A stretch of 64,000 bases of DNA, taken from CAYQXJ01 sp964421565. Lineage in GTDB: Bacteria; Planctomycetota; Brocadiia; SM23-32. Of the stretch, positions 33,378 to 42,396 are shown one piece after another. How positions within the stretch are numbered: position 1 is the stretch's first letter; every line of letters starts with the position of its first letter. Both the position numbers and the translations under genes were made by a program. The notes under the pieces were generated by a model that was given only the letters and a program-made list of their open reading frames with translations, did no database searches and was not told where the DNA came from. The stretch covers positions 62,001 to 126,000 of the forward strand of contig CAYQXJ010000004.1 of assembly GCA_964421565.1 (NCBI GenBank), in the 5' to 3' direction.

Positions 33378-34486
33378 TGCACCCGGGCCTCCCGGTCCGA
33401 CTCCCCGACGACGGCACGCACCTCGTCCAGCAGAGCGTCCGCCAGTTCACTCGCCGGAACCTTGCGGACCCTGCGTCCGTGGCGGAACAGATAGCCGAAG
33501 TCCGCCCCCCCTGCGATGCCTACGTCAACCTCCGCCGCTTCGCCCGGGCCGTTGACCACGCATCCCATTACTGCCACCCGGATGCCCGAAGGCATTCCCC
33601 GCAGTCGAGCGCTTACTTCCTCGGTCAGTGCTGCCAGATCTATGTTGCACCGGGCACAGGTCGGACAGGCAATCACCTGCGGACCACGCGGCTCACGCAG
33701 CCCCAACGCCTCCAGGATCTGGAAGGCGGCGCCGACTTCCTCATGGGGCGGCCCTGTCATTGAGACGCGCACGGTGTCCCCGATCCCCTCGGCGAGCAGC
33801 GTGCCGATGCCGATCGAGCTTCTGACGATACTCACTGACGGCGGGCCTGCGGCCGTCACCCCGAGGTGGAAGGGATAGGGGCACCGCTCGGCGGCCATAC
33901 GGTATGCGGCGATGGTCGTCGGCACTTCGCTCGCCTTCAGGCTCAGCACAATGTCGCCAAAACCAGCGTCTTCCGCCTGTTCGCAGTAACGCAACGCTTC
34001 GTCCACCATAAGCCCCGCCAGGTCACTCCTGGTGTCCTCCGGGCACACCTCCAGGCCTTGCCTGGGCCGTATGGAACCCGAGTTGACGCCGATGCGAATC
34101 TTGATCCCCCTCTCGCCAGCGGCCCGATAGACGCGACGCAGCCCGGCCTCATCGCGCATGTTGCCCGGGTTGATTCGGATTCCGTGCACGCCGGCTTCCA
34201 CAGCCGAGAGCGCCAGGTTATAATCGAAGTGGATGTCGGCAATCACGGGCAACGGCGAATCCCGCGCAATCCTGCGCAGGGCCTGGGCTGCCCTGCGGTC
34301 CGGCACGGCGCAGCGCACGATCTCACAGCCGAGGTCGGCCAGTTCCCCAATCTGGCCGAGTGTGACCGCGACATCCCGGGTATGCGTGTTTGTCATGGAC
34401 TGCACGCTTATGGGATGGCCGGAGCCGATGGGCACTCCGCCGACGAACACCGTGCGTGTGGCCCGGCGGGACGGCAGATAAGACAT
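33374..34486 (-). CDS. ispG: 4-hydroxy-3-methylbut-2-en-1-yl diphosphate synthase (IspG/GcpE)
   Basis: 370 aa from the ATG at 34486. The frame is open to 34573, but that includes the promoter hexamers, so the later start is chosen; its ribosome-binding site is weak. It reduces MEcPP to HMBPP with a [4Fe-4S] cluster. VFVGGVPIGSGHPISVQSMTNT starts the TIM barrel; cluster Cys in CPTCARCNID and in MGCVVNGPGEA with the conserved Glu. First gene of an MEP-plus-envelope-protease operon. Confidence 0.96.
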   Translation of the reverse strand: MSYLPSRRATRTVFVGGVPIGSGHPISVQSMTNTHTRDVAVTLGQIGELADLGCEIVRCAVPDRRAAQALRRIARDSPLPVIADIHFDYNLALSAVEAGVHGIRINPGNMRDEAGLRRVYRAAGERGIKIRIGVNSGSIRPRQGLEVCPEDTRSDLAGLMVDEALRYCEQAEDAGFGDIVLSLKASEVPTTIAAYRMAAERCPYPFHLGVTAAGPPSVSIVRSSIGIGTLLAEGIGDTVRVSMTGPPHEEVGAAFQILEALGLREPRGPQVIACPTCARCNIDLAALTEEVSARLRGMPSGIRVAVMGCVVNGPGEAAEVDVGIAGGADFGYLFRHGRRVRKVPASELADALLDEVRAVVGESDREARVQ

Positions 34487-34544
34487 GCTCTTGCTCACAA
34501 TATAGCCTGTCAGGAAAGCGGCGGAGGGAACCCGGCACGCCTTC

Positions 34545-34573
34545 ATTATACGCGTCGGGGCGTGAGCGTTCAA
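34545..34573 (-). promoter_or_regulatory. Sigma-70 promoter of ispG-dxr-rseP
   Basis: Minus strand TTGAAC (34568-34573), 17 bp, TATAAT (34545-34550, consensus). Predicted start near 34538 gives a leader of about 50 nt. It is back-to-back with the phoU promoter; the two -35 elements are 11 bp apart. Confidence 0.85.
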
Positions 34574-34584
34574 AACCCCCCGGC

Positions 34585-34613
34585 TTGAAATGGGTGCCGG
34601 GGTAGCCTACAAT
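34585..34613 (+). promoter_or_regulatory. Sigma-70 promoter of phoU-like gene
   Basis: TTGAAA (34585-34590), 17 bp, TACAAT (34608-34613). The predicted start near 34620 is only about 3 nt before the ATG at 34623, so the transcript may be leaderless. Confidence 0.8.
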
Positions 34614-34622
34614 CCAACCGCT

Positions 34623-35276
34623 ATGGAGGGGCAAACGGACAGCAGACAGCCGGCGCGCGTCGAGGAACTTGGCCGACGAGTGGTCGCCATGTGCAACACC
34701 GGGGAGTCCCTCTTCGCCGACGCCGTAGTGTCGTTCCTGGCCGACAGTTCTGAGATGGTGGATGAACTGCGGGCAGAAGACTATCAGGTCCACGACCAGT
34801 GGCTCCAGATCGAGCAGCTTTGCCTGGAACTGCTGGACAACGGCCCGAGCGACACCGACCAGATCCGTTTCATCATGACGGCTATCAACATCGCCGGGGG
34901 CTTGAAGAGGGCAGCGGACGAGTCCATGCGCATCGCAGAAGCACTGCGCGAGTGCGAACTGGATGCCCTGCCGCAGGCGGACAGCCTGCCTCGCATGATC
35001 GAACTGACACAGAACATGCTGGGAGACGTGGTGGAGGCACTGCTTACCCGTGACGCTGCGGAGGCGTCTGCCCTGCATCTGGTCTTCCGGGAACTGGCGG
35101 AACTGGAGCGCGGAGCGATTGCCGAACTCGTACAGCGCATTCGTGGAAATGGGCTCGCGCCGGACGTCGGCGTGCGGCTGGCCGGGGTCAGCCAGCGGCT
35201 GCTGCGGATCGGCGACGAAGTGTTGGGCATCTCGAACGAAGTCGCCCACCTCTACCGCGCAGAGCAGGGCGCCTGA
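34623..35276 (+). CDS. phoU: PhoU-domain protein
   Basis: 217 aa from the ATG at 34623; an in-frame codon at 34590 lies inside the promoter and is rejected. All-helical with two PhoU-like three-helix repeats (about 10-100 and about 110-215): VVSFLADSSEMVDELRAEDYQVHDQWLQIEQLCL and LRIGDEVLGISNEVAHLY. The conserved metal-binding E/DxxxD patterns of the family are only partly present. PhoU proteins adjust phosphate uptake and PhoR signalling or partner a Na/Pi symporter, but no pst or symporter gene is adjacent. No ribosome-binding site precedes the ATG. Its stop is 3 bp from that of the convergent kinase. Confidence 0.8.
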   Translation: MEGQTDSRQPARVEELGRRVVAMCNTGESLFADAVVSFLADSSEMVDELRAEDYQVHDQWLQIEQLCLELLDNGPSDTDQIRFIMTAINIAGGLKRAADESMRIAEALRECELDALPQADSLPRMIELTQNMLGDVVEALLTRDAAEASALHLVFRELAELERGAIAELVQRIRGNGLAPDVGVRLAGVSQRLLRIGDEVLGISNEVAHLYRAEQGA

Positions 35277-35279
35277 CGG

Positions 35280-36938
35280 TCATCCTCCCGCGTCTCGCAG
35301 ACGGTGCATCACCATCTCTGTGCGGCCGAAGTGATCGTGCAGGCGCACGTATTCCTCATACAACCGATCGTAGACCCTCTGAGCTGCCTCACGCGGGTCG
35401 AACACCTTCTGCGGCGGGCGGACCATTCGCTCCGCAGCCTGTGCCACGGAAGCAAAACCGCCCCGCTCCTCTCCCGCTGCTGTGGCCCCCAGCAGCGCGC
35501 TCGCCAGGGCTGCCGTCTGCCCAGAAGCTGCCACGTGGATGCGTTCACCCAGTATGTCGGCAAGAAGCTGCATTGCGAACGGATTGCGGTCCGACAGTCC
35601 TCCACAGGCCACAAAACGCTCCAGCGTGAATCCGGCTTCTTGGTAAGCCTGCACAATATGGCGGGTGCCGAACATCGTCGCCTCGATACATGCCCGGTAC
35701 ACCTCCTCGGGGCGGGTGTCCAGGGTCAGCCCGATCAGCAGGCCGCTCAGTTGAGCGTCCATCAACACGCTGCGGTTGCCGTTCCACCAGTCGAGCGCCA
35801 GCAGGCCGCTTTCCGCCGGTGCAAGGTGCTCTGCCTTCTGAGTCAACAGGTCGTGCATGTCCACGCCCCGCCTCTCGGCTTCTGCTGCGTACGCTGACGG
35901 CACGCAGGTGTCGACGACCCAGGCGTAGATGTCGCCGCCCCCAGTCTGGCCAGACTCGTATCCATAATAACCCGGCAAGATGCCGTCCCGGACGGCCCCG
36001 ACCACGCCTTCGAAGAGCCTCAGTTCTTCTGCCAACGTCATGTGACAGAAGGACGTCCCCAAAACGAGGGCCATCTCGCCCGGAGCGGCGATGCCACATC
36101 CGACCAGGGCAGCGTGGGCATCAATCAATGCAGCGCTCACCGGTGTGCCTTCAGTCAGCCCTAACCGCTCTGCCCAGCCGGCGAGCAGCCCACCGACGGG
36201 CCTGCCCGCCGGGACCACAGAGCCCGGCAGCTTGTCGTGAATCAAACTGGCAAGGCCAGGCTCCACCGCGCGCAAGAAGTCATCGGAAGGCCAACCTATG
36301 CCCGGCACATACAGCCCCTTGTAACCGGCACAGCAGGCGTTCCGCGCCAGCGTGCCGGTCAGACGCCAGACGACCCAGTCTGCCCCTTCGACAATGCTGT
36401 ACATCTCCTCGTAGACCCTGGGCGAACGGCGCAAGAGCTCGAGCGCCTTCGGCACCAGCCATTCGCTGGATATGGTGTGCGCAGTGTAGTCCAGAAACGG
36501 TTCGTTCCGCTGCTGCGCCACGCGCAGAATCTCCTCGGCCTCCTGTGCCGCGCCATGGTGTTTCCACAGCTTCGCCCATGCCTGGGGGTCAGTGCGGAAC
36601 TCGGGGATGTTGCAGAGGGGCACTCCCCGCCGGTCGCACGGCATGACCGTGCACGACGTGAAGTCCAACCCGATGCCCACCACCTCATCGCCCCGCGCAC
36701 CCGCCTCCCGCAAACAGGTTGGCACCACCACGTCGAGCCCTGACAGATAGTCGTCGGGATCCTGCAGAAACCAGTCCCGCCCCAGCCCACCACCGCCTTC
36801 CACAGGCAGCAGTTCGCTGATGACCCCGTGGGGATAGCTGTACTCGGCCCGACCGGCCTCTTCACCGGTTTCCAGGTCGACGAGCAGGCTGCGGACTGAC
36901 TCGGTTCCGAAGTCCAGCCCCAGGCTGAAACGCGGCAT
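35280..36938 (-). CDS. araB: Ribulokinase-like FGGY carbohydrate kinase
   Basis: 552 aa. N-terminal FGGY domain begins FSLGLDFGTESVRSLLVDL (first phosphate motif) with the LDFTSCTVMPCD segment of ribulokinases. The second domain has ALIDAHAALVGCG (catalytic Asp about residue 278), VLGTSFCHM, and FVACGGLSDRNPFAMQLLADILG as the adenosine motif. It phosphorylates L-ribulose or a related ketopentose. AraA and AraD are not nearby. GAGGAGGG ribosome-binding site. It follows purQ by 27 bp on the same strand, a functionally odd pairing. Confidence 0.92.
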   Translation of the reverse strand: MPRFSLGLDFGTESVRSLLVDLETGEEAGRAEYSYPHGVISELLPVEGGGGLGRDWFLQDPDDYLSGLDVVVPTCLREAGARGDEVVGIGLDFTSCTVMPCDRRGVPLCNIPEFRTDPQAWAKLWKHHGAAQEAEEILRVAQQRNEPFLDYTAHTISSEWLVPKALELLRRSPRVYEEMYSIVEGADWVVWRLTGTLARNACCAGYKGLYVPGIGWPSDDFLRAVEPGLASLIHDKLPGSVVPAGRPVGGLLAGWAERLGLTEGTPVSAALIDAHAALVGCGIAAPGEMALVLGTSFCHMTLAEELRLFEGVVGAVRDGILPGYYGYESGQTGGGDIYAWVVDTCVPSAYAAEAERRGVDMHDLLTQKAEHLAPAESGLLALDWWNGNRSVLMDAQLSGLLIGLTLDTRPEEVYRACIEATMFGTRHIVQAYQEAGFTLERFVACGGLSDRNPFAMQLLADILGERIHVAASGQTAALASALLGATAAGEERGGFASVAQAAERMVRPPQKVFDPREAAQRVYDRLYEEYVRLHDHFGRTEMVMHRLRDAGG

Positions 36939-36965
36939 GTACTACCCTCCTCGTCTGTCGCAGGA

Positions 36966-37757
36966 TCAGACTGCCGCTGCGCCGAGTTCATGCCGGGCGA
37001 AGTGCACTGCGCGCCGGAACAGGCGCAGCCCTTCTCCCTCCCGGGCCAATCCTCTACGTGGCCAGCGTGGGTCATGAGTCGGCAGACAATGCCTTTCCGG
37101 GTGCGGCATCAGGCCCACCACGCGCCCGCTCGGATCACAAATCCCGGCGATGTTGCCCACCGAACCGTTAGGATTCCAGGGGTATCCTGCCGGTTCGCCC
37201 TCCGGGTCAGTGTAGCGGTAGATCACCTGCCCGTTCTCGTGCAAACGAGCCAGCAACCGATCCTCCTCAAGCACGAACTTTCCCTCGGCGTGGGCGACCG
37301 GCAGGTAGAGCGTCTCCCCTGATTCCACGAGCGGGCAGCAAGTCTCGGGTGCAGACAGGTAAACCCAGCGGTCCTCGAACCTATGGGAGTCGTTGACGGT
37401 GAGCGTTGCCTGCTGTCGCCACCGCTCCAATGCCGGTAGCAGGCCAGTCTTTACGAGCACCTGGAAGCCGTTGCAGATGCCGATCACGAGTTTGCCGTCC
37501 TCCAGAAAACGGTCGAGGCCTGACTTGAGGGTAGCTACCAGTTCGTTGGCAAGCACGGTGCCGGCTCCCAGATCGTCCCCGTAACTGAAGCCCCCGGGAA
37601 TCGCCAGGATGTGGTACTCGTCCAGTCGGCCCGGGTCGGCTCTGAGGGCGTTCACGTGAAGGCGCGATGCCGTGGCTCCGGCGAGCTCAAAAGCAAACTG
37701 CGTCTCCTGGTCGCAGTTGGTACCACCGGTTCGCAGAATGAGGACTCGCACAGGCAT
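36966..37757 (-). CDS. purQ: Phosphoribosylformylglycinamidine synthase, glutaminase subunit
   Basis: 263 aa, the longer PurQ variant. Class I amidotransferase: nucleophile Cys in VIGICNGFQVL (about residue 95), His and Glu in GLMPHPERHCL near 223-233. It supplies ammonia to PurL in the fourth step of purine synthesis. GGFSYGDDLGAGTVLANEL is the conserved N-terminal block. GGAG ribosome-binding site. purL and purS are not in this window. Confidence 0.95.
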   Translation of the reverse strand: MPVRVLILRTGGTNCDQETQFAFELAGATASRLHVNALRADPGRLDEYHILAIPGGFSYGDDLGAGTVLANELVATLKSGLDRFLEDGKLVIGICNGFQVLVKTGLLPALERWRQQATLTVNDSHRFEDRWVYLSAPETCCPLVESGETLYLPVAHAEGKFVLEEDRLLARLHENGQVIYRYTDPEGEPAGYPWNPNGSVGNIAGICDPSGRVVGLMPHPERHCLPTHDPRWPRRGLAREGEGLRLFRRAVHFARHELGAAAV

Positions 37758-37853
37758 TCCCGTCTCCGTTTGCTTGCGTGTTCATCGTGCAGAGCGCGCT
37801 ACGTGCAGCTTCGGCTTATTGTAGTCCCGCCCGCCAGCCGCGCAAGTGCGTGA

Positions 37854-40364
37854 TCACGGAGAGGAAGCCCGCCCCGGCACATTCACCTTTCCGTCCCCGT
37901 CGGCGTCAACCCAGAAGGGATTGGTGGCCGCAAACGGAGTTACTTCGTCCCCTGCGGAGAAACTGAACGGCAACATGGCAAGGTCACCCTCTGCGACCAC
38001 AACGAACCAGCCGTCGCCGCGCACCGGTAGGGTCAGCGAGCGGTCCACGCGCAAGACGTCCTGGGCGGGCTCCACCTCGAACTCCTCCAGAAGGAGCCCG
38101 TTATGAAAGACCATGACCCGGCTTACATCGACCCATTCTGCCGCCTGAACACGAAGGCTCAGGACGGCGGTTGGCTCCGGCCATGTCTGAGTGCTGCCGA
38201 TGGGCTCTCCGTTCAACGCGGCCTCGATGAACGGGCCGTTGCTCACGATGGCGTTCGGCTGCTCCCTGAGCCGCCGCACTGCGCGCAGGACCTCATCGGG
38301 CGTTGGTCGGCCGCCCCGAGTCGGGCAGTGCACGAATGTGCGCGCTCCGTTCGCCTCGCTTCCGGCGATGCCGCGGGAGCCGGAGGCGCCGGTGGCGATC
38401 ACACGATGCCCTGCATTCAACAGGGCAAACCAGCATTGCATTACACGAGGGGTCTCCGACACGTGGCTACCGGTAAGCAGTTCGAGCGCGTCGAAATCGG
38501 TACAGAAGCCCTCAGGAATCTTGTGAGGCCCTCCGAACCCGGCAAGCGTGAAGTATCCATTGCGTGGACTCATCGGTCGATTCACCTGGATCAGTGAGTC
38601 CGGCAGGGCCTGGCGCATCCAGTGCAGCACCTGCCTGGCCGTGCGATTGCGCCGCACCGTAGGTCCCGCACGCTCCGGCGGCCCCGAGGTTGAAGGCAGT
38701 GCGCTGAAGGAGCCGAGACCTTCGCAATCCAGGCGCATCCCGGGGAGCATAAGGCTCTCCCCGTTCAGGTCCAGCTCGCCGGTTGGATCTCGCCAGATGG
38801 GATCGACGGCGAAGCCTGCGTCCAGCCCCTCGCAGGCATTAGCATAGATGCGTTCAGCGGGCGACAGGGCACAGTCGGGACTCGCGCTTGTGTGTTGCCG
38901 GAAATCCACTGAGACGTAGTCTCCGATGCGGATCAGCCGCCTTAACCTGAGCGGTGGGGAGAGACGTTCGCCCAGGGGCACGCGTACGGGTGTGACGGCT
39001 GCGGAGTACTGCGGTCCCCTGGCAGCCGCGAGCAGATAAGAACCAGGTAGCCCGCTGGTAGCCGGCGGCAGTGGCAGGAAACTGCCCCACTGCCCCCCGC
39101 TCAGCAGCGTTCCTTCGGGCGGCCGGGCGGGGAACGAGGCCGGCGTCCACACGGGGGGCGTGGCCCGCCCAGCGGAGAACGCCGTCACGCGCGCCGGGCC
39201 GGGCATGGCGTAGTCGCCCACGGTCACCTTGACTTCCGCTTCAACTCCGCTGGCTGGCAGCATTCGCAGGCCGAGACGGTGACTCATGCCAGCGGCGCAC
39301 GTGACGGTGAGTGCACTGGTCGTAGGCCGACCCGGCGCCGCCGCCTGCAGCCGGTAACGCCCTGCCGGCAAGGCGAAGTCCGCCCTTCCGTCGGCACCGG
39401 GCTTGACCACGAAGCTATCGTTTGCCTCAGCGCCAGTCACAGCAACCGTGGCCTCGCCCACCGGCGAACCATCGTGCTCGTCCACAAGCTCAACGAACAA
39501 CCGAGAGCGAACTGCCGATGAGACCGGCTTGGTCATTAGCCAGACGGCCTCCGTGCCGCCTTCCACCGCGACCAACCAGCGAGTGTAGGTTCTGCTATGG
39601 CCGGGCGGCAGATCTTGGCTCAAATACACCAGGTCCGAGTGGCCCGCGCCGTGGTCGGCCTGCACCATTCCTGCTGGAGGTGGCAGAACGCCCCAGGCGT
39701 AACGCTCGTCGTAGAAAGCAAACCAACGAGAACTGCTGCCTTGCCCCAGGGGCTTCAGTCCGTCACCGGCGGCATAGCGGCGTGTGCGTCCATGACACAA
39801 GTAGTCGCCGAACTGGAACCCGGGCATCGGCTGGCGGCCGGCATGCTCCACGGCGGTGGCGATCTCCAGCATCACCTCACCGGGGTAGAGCGTGTACGTC
39901 GTGTTCACATTCACGCCCTTGTAGCCCGGCAGGTGGCCTGCTACACGAACAACCGCCGCCGCGTCGAGCCCCCCCGGTTCGGCGATATCGAGACTCGTGT
40001 ACAAGGGCCGAACCAGACGATCGGTCCCAAGAAGTGGCTGCAGCAGACGCATCCGGTCGCGCCCGCCCTGGAGTGCCGCATCAATCACACAACCGCCATG
40101 CCCGCTTTCCAGACCGTGGTGGATAGAGGCAACCACAAAACGAACGAAGGCGTTCTCCAGCACGTAGTCTCCAGGCTGCTCGTCGCTACCGTAGCCAGCT
40201 AACCGGTCTGGTGGCTGTTCCGCCCGGTACGCAGAAGCGACGCCCGCGAGCTGCAGTATGGGGGCAGGTTCCCCATCGGTAACTGACGGGTCGGCGCTGC
40301 TGCGGCAAGCCAACAGCAGCACCATGCAGAAAACTGCGACCAGCGCGACAGCGGTGACTCTCAT
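37854..40364 (-). CDS. Lipoprotein with degenerate CehA/McbA-like (PHP) domain
   Basis: 836 aa from the ATG at 40364, which overlaps the GH2 stop (ATGA). Lipobox LLLAC follows a short hydrophobic signal (residues 5-20). The middle has beta-rich, carboxypeptidase-regulatory-like segments (LFVELVDEHDGSPVGEATVAV, about 310-400). From about 510 it resembles CehA/McbA metallohydrolases: DFRQHTSASPDCALSPAERIYANACEGLD, and VSNGPFIEAALNGEPIG near 720. The usual HxH is RQH and the TDHN-type motif reads VDPIW, so the metal site looks broken. Ends with DADGDGKVNVPG. Probably an envelope protein working with the coupled GH2 enzyme; function unknown. Confidence 0.75.
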   Translation of the reverse strand: MRVTAVALVAVFCMVLLLACRSSADPSVTDGEPAPILQLAGVASAYRAEQPPDRLAGYGSDEQPGDYVLENAFVRFVVASIHHGLESGHGGCVIDAALQGGRDRMRLLQPLLGTDRLVRPLYTSLDIAEPGGLDAAAVVRVAGHLPGYKGVNVNTTYTLYPGEVMLEIATAVEHAGRQPMPGFQFGDYLCHGRTRRYAAGDGLKPLGQGSSSRWFAFYDERYAWGVLPPPAGMVQADHGAGHSDLVYLSQDLPPGHSRTYTRWLVAVEGGTEAVWLMTKPVSSAVRSRLFVELVDEHDGSPVGEATVAVTGAEANDSFVVKPGADGRADFALPAGRYRLQAAAPGRPTTSALTVTCAAGMSHRLGLRMLPASGVEAEVKVTVGDYAMPGPARVTAFSAGRATPPVWTPASFPARPPEGTLLSGGQWGSFLPLPPATSGLPGSYLLAAARGPQYSAAVTPVRVPLGERLSPPLRLRRLIRIGDYVSVDFRQHTSASPDCALSPAERIYANACEGLDAGFAVDPIWRDPTGELDLNGESLMLPGMRLDCEGLGSFSALPSTSGPPERAGPTVRRNRTARQVLHWMRQALPDSLIQVNRPMSPRNGYFTLAGFGGPHKIPEGFCTDFDALELLTGSHVSETPRVMQCWFALLNAGHRVIATGASGSRGIAGSEANGARTFVHCPTRGGRPTPDEVLRAVRRLREQPNAIVSNGPFIEAALNGEPIGSTQTWPEPTAVLSLRVQAAEWVDVSRVMVFHNGLLLEEFEVEPAQDVLRVDRSLTLPVRGDGWFVVVAEGDLAMLPFSFSAGDEVTPFAATNPFWVDADGDGKVNVPGRASSP

Positions 40365-42109
40365 CGCTCTACGGCCGCCGTCTGCCGAAGCACCTCTGCG
40401 ATCGACTCGGGCGGGAACTTCGGGCGTCTGTCGTAGGTCATCAATCCGTTGACCTCCTGCTCCACATCGGTCAACTGCGTGTAGCAGAAGGCGCTCACGC
40501 CCGGGTTGAACAGGAGGGCCTCCGTCAGTTCGCGGAAGCGGCGCAGGAATTCCTCCTCGGATTGCGGTCCTGCTCCGTAACCCCACGCGTTGCCGGGCAC
40601 GTCGCCGACCCGCCAGCCAATGCCGCCGTATTCACTCACGAAATAGGGCTGCTTCCCCTCGTAGCGCATCTGCTCAGGCGGCCAGTGACGCACATTGCTG
40701 TAGTCAGCCTGGGCCAGGGGTGCGTAGGATGCCGCGAAGGCTTCCGCATCCTGGTTATAGTCGTGCGTGTCGTAGATATCCGTCTGGAAGTGCAGGTAGC
40801 CGCTTGCGTCAATAACGGGCCGGGTGGGGTCTACCAGTTTCGTAAGGCGGTATAGGCGCCGCGTGGTGCACTCGCCGTATGGCGACCCGCCGGCAGCCCG
40901 ACTCTCATTCAGGGGGCACCAGCCGATCAGCGACGGGTGACTCAGGTCACGCTGAAGGGCTTCGGTCCATTGGTCAATCAGGCTGTGTGTGCACCGGGCG
41001 TCGGCGAAGTCGCGGCCCCAGTCCGGAAACTCGCCGAACACCAGGTAACCTTTGCGGTCGCAGTAATGCAGGAAAAGGGGCTCGAAGACCTTCTCATGCA
41101 GGCGTGCCCCATTGAAACCGAAGGCCAGGGACATGTCGATATCCCGAGCCAGTTCTTCTGCTGAAGGTGCCGTGTAGACGCCATCCGGGTAGAAGCCCTG
41201 GTCGAGCACCGTGCGCAGGAAGATCGGCTCGTTGTTCAACAGTATGCGCTTGCCTTCAATGTGTATCTTGCGCAGGCCCGCCCAGGTGCTCACTCGGTCA
41301 GCATACCCATCAGCGTGCAGCTCAACGACTACGTGATGAAGGAACGGGTCTTCAGGCGACCATGGCCGCGGTTGTTCGAGCGTCAGCTCCACCCGGTAGC
41401 AACCCGCACCCCGACCCCTGAAGGCGGTGCTGGCGGCCGGCACTTCCTCAGCCCGCGCGATGGCACGGCCCTCGAATGACGCATCGCCGCTGACGACTAT
41501 CTCAACGGTGAACTTACCCCGGTCATAGTCCGGCCAGATGCGCATGTCGGACACGTAGGTTTGCGGCACGGCCTCCAGCCAGACGGTCTGCCAGATTCCG
41601 GTCGTGCGGGTGTAAACACAGCCGTGTGAGGCGTAGCTCCTGGACTGCTTGCCACACGGGATAGCTTCGTGTCGGATAGGGTCGACAGCGCGTATGACGA
41701 GCTCCTGCCGGCTGCCCTCCAGCGCATCCGTCAGGTCGCATGTGAAAGGAGTGTACCCCCCCTCATGTTCGCCAACCTTCTCGCCGTTCAGCCAGACGGT
41801 TGAGCGGTAGTCGCACGCGCCCACGCGCAGCAGCACCCGACGCCCGTTCCACGCCTGTGGCACGCGGAAGAGCTTCCTGTACCAGACGCAATTATGGAAA
41901 TCGACATCCTGAACGCTTGAGAGGCGGCTTTCCGGACAGAACGGTACCACGATCGTGGCGTCCAGATCCCGCCCTGCCGCGTAGCCGCGCGCTTCGCCGG
42001 AGACGGCACGGTCGATCTCAAACTGCCATTCACCGTTAAGGTTGAGCCACCAATCGTCAGCGCGTCGCATGTCCGGACGGGGGTGCTCTGGACGGGGCAT
42101 ATCATCCAT
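40361..42109 (-). CDS. Glycoside hydrolase family 2 enzyme (beta-galactosidase/glucuronidase-like)
   Basis: 582 aa from the ATG at 42109 with GAGGAAG upstream. Jelly-roll domain (about 15-175, CVWYRKLFRVPQAWNGRRVLLRVGACDYRSTVWLNGEKVGEHEGGYTPF), Ig-like domain (about 180-275), TIM barrel (about 280-582). Acid/base Glu in CPLNESRA (about 402), nucleophile Glu in VSEYGG (about 493). No signal peptide, so cytoplasmic; it hydrolyses a beta-linked sugar, exact sugar unknown. First gene of a two-gene operon with the CehA-like lipoprotein and its own promoter at 42152-42180. Confidence 0.92.
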   Translation of the reverse strand: MDDMPRPEHPRPDMRRADDWWLNLNGEWQFEIDRAVSGEARGYAAGRDLDATIVVPFCPESRLSSVQDVDFHNCVWYRKLFRVPQAWNGRRVLLRVGACDYRSTVWLNGEKVGEHEGGYTPFTCDLTDALEGSRQELVIRAVDPIRHEAIPCGKQSRSYASHGCVYTRTTGIWQTVWLEAVPQTYVSDMRIWPDYDRGKFTVEIVVSGDASFEGRAIARAEEVPAASTAFRGRGAGCYRVELTLEQPRPWSPEDPFLHHVVVELHADGYADRVSTWAGLRKIHIEGKRILLNNEPIFLRTVLDQGFYPDGVYTAPSAEELARDIDMSLAFGFNGARLHEKVFEPLFLHYCDRKGYLVFGEFPDWGRDFADARCTHSLIDQWTEALQRDLSHPSLIGWCPLNESRAAGGSPYGECTTRRLYRLTKLVDPTRPVIDASGYLHFQTDIYDTHDYNQDAEAFAASYAPLAQADYSNVRHWPPEQMRYEGKQPYFVSEYGGIGWRVGDVPGNAWGYGAGPQSEEEFLRRFRELTEALLFNPGVSAFCYTQLTDVEQEVNGLMTYDRRPKFPPESIAEVLRQTAAVER

Positions 42110-42151
42110 CTCGTCTTCCTCTCGGTTCGTGTGTCCTACTCGCGCGCTCCC

Positions 42152-42180
42152 ACTGTAGGGAAGCCCCGATGCAGAGTCAA
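42152..42180 (-). promoter_or_regulatory. Sigma-70 promoter of the GH2/lipoprotein operon
   Basis: Minus strand TTGACT (42175-42180), 17 bp, TACAGT (42152-42157); predicted start near 42145, about 35 nt before the ATG at 42109. Confidence 0.75.
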
Positions 42181-42307
42181 CGGAACCGGTCCGATGCCCG
42201 CTGGACCATCCGACAGACGCCACGAGCGAAGCCTCCCCCAGCCAACGACGCCGCCCTCCTGGCGCCGGGCAACGCTGCGTAGCTTGGCCAACGGCATCAA
42301 CGGGTTT

Positions 42308-42335
42308 TTGACTCCCAGCCTTAGGACGCTATAAT
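42308..42335 (+). promoter_or_regulatory. Sigma-70 promoter of the PIN-TRAM/ispD operon
   Basis: TTGACT (42308-42313), 16 bp, TATAAT (42330-42335, consensus); predicted start near 42342, leader about 55 nt with GGGAGGTCGGAG before the ATG. Confidence 0.85.
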
Positions 42336-42396
42336 ACGGCTGCTGGCGAACCGGCGCGCGGGTGGCCTTGCCGCTTACGGACAGGGAGGTCGGAGA

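Noticed and set aside
34487..34573. Longer N-terminus for IspG
   Set aside because: It covers the TTGAAC/TATAAT promoter and adds residues not found in the family.
37854..40364. Active CehA-type metallohydrolase
   Set aside because: The metal-binding HxH and TDHN-type motifs are not conserved, so activity is not claimed.
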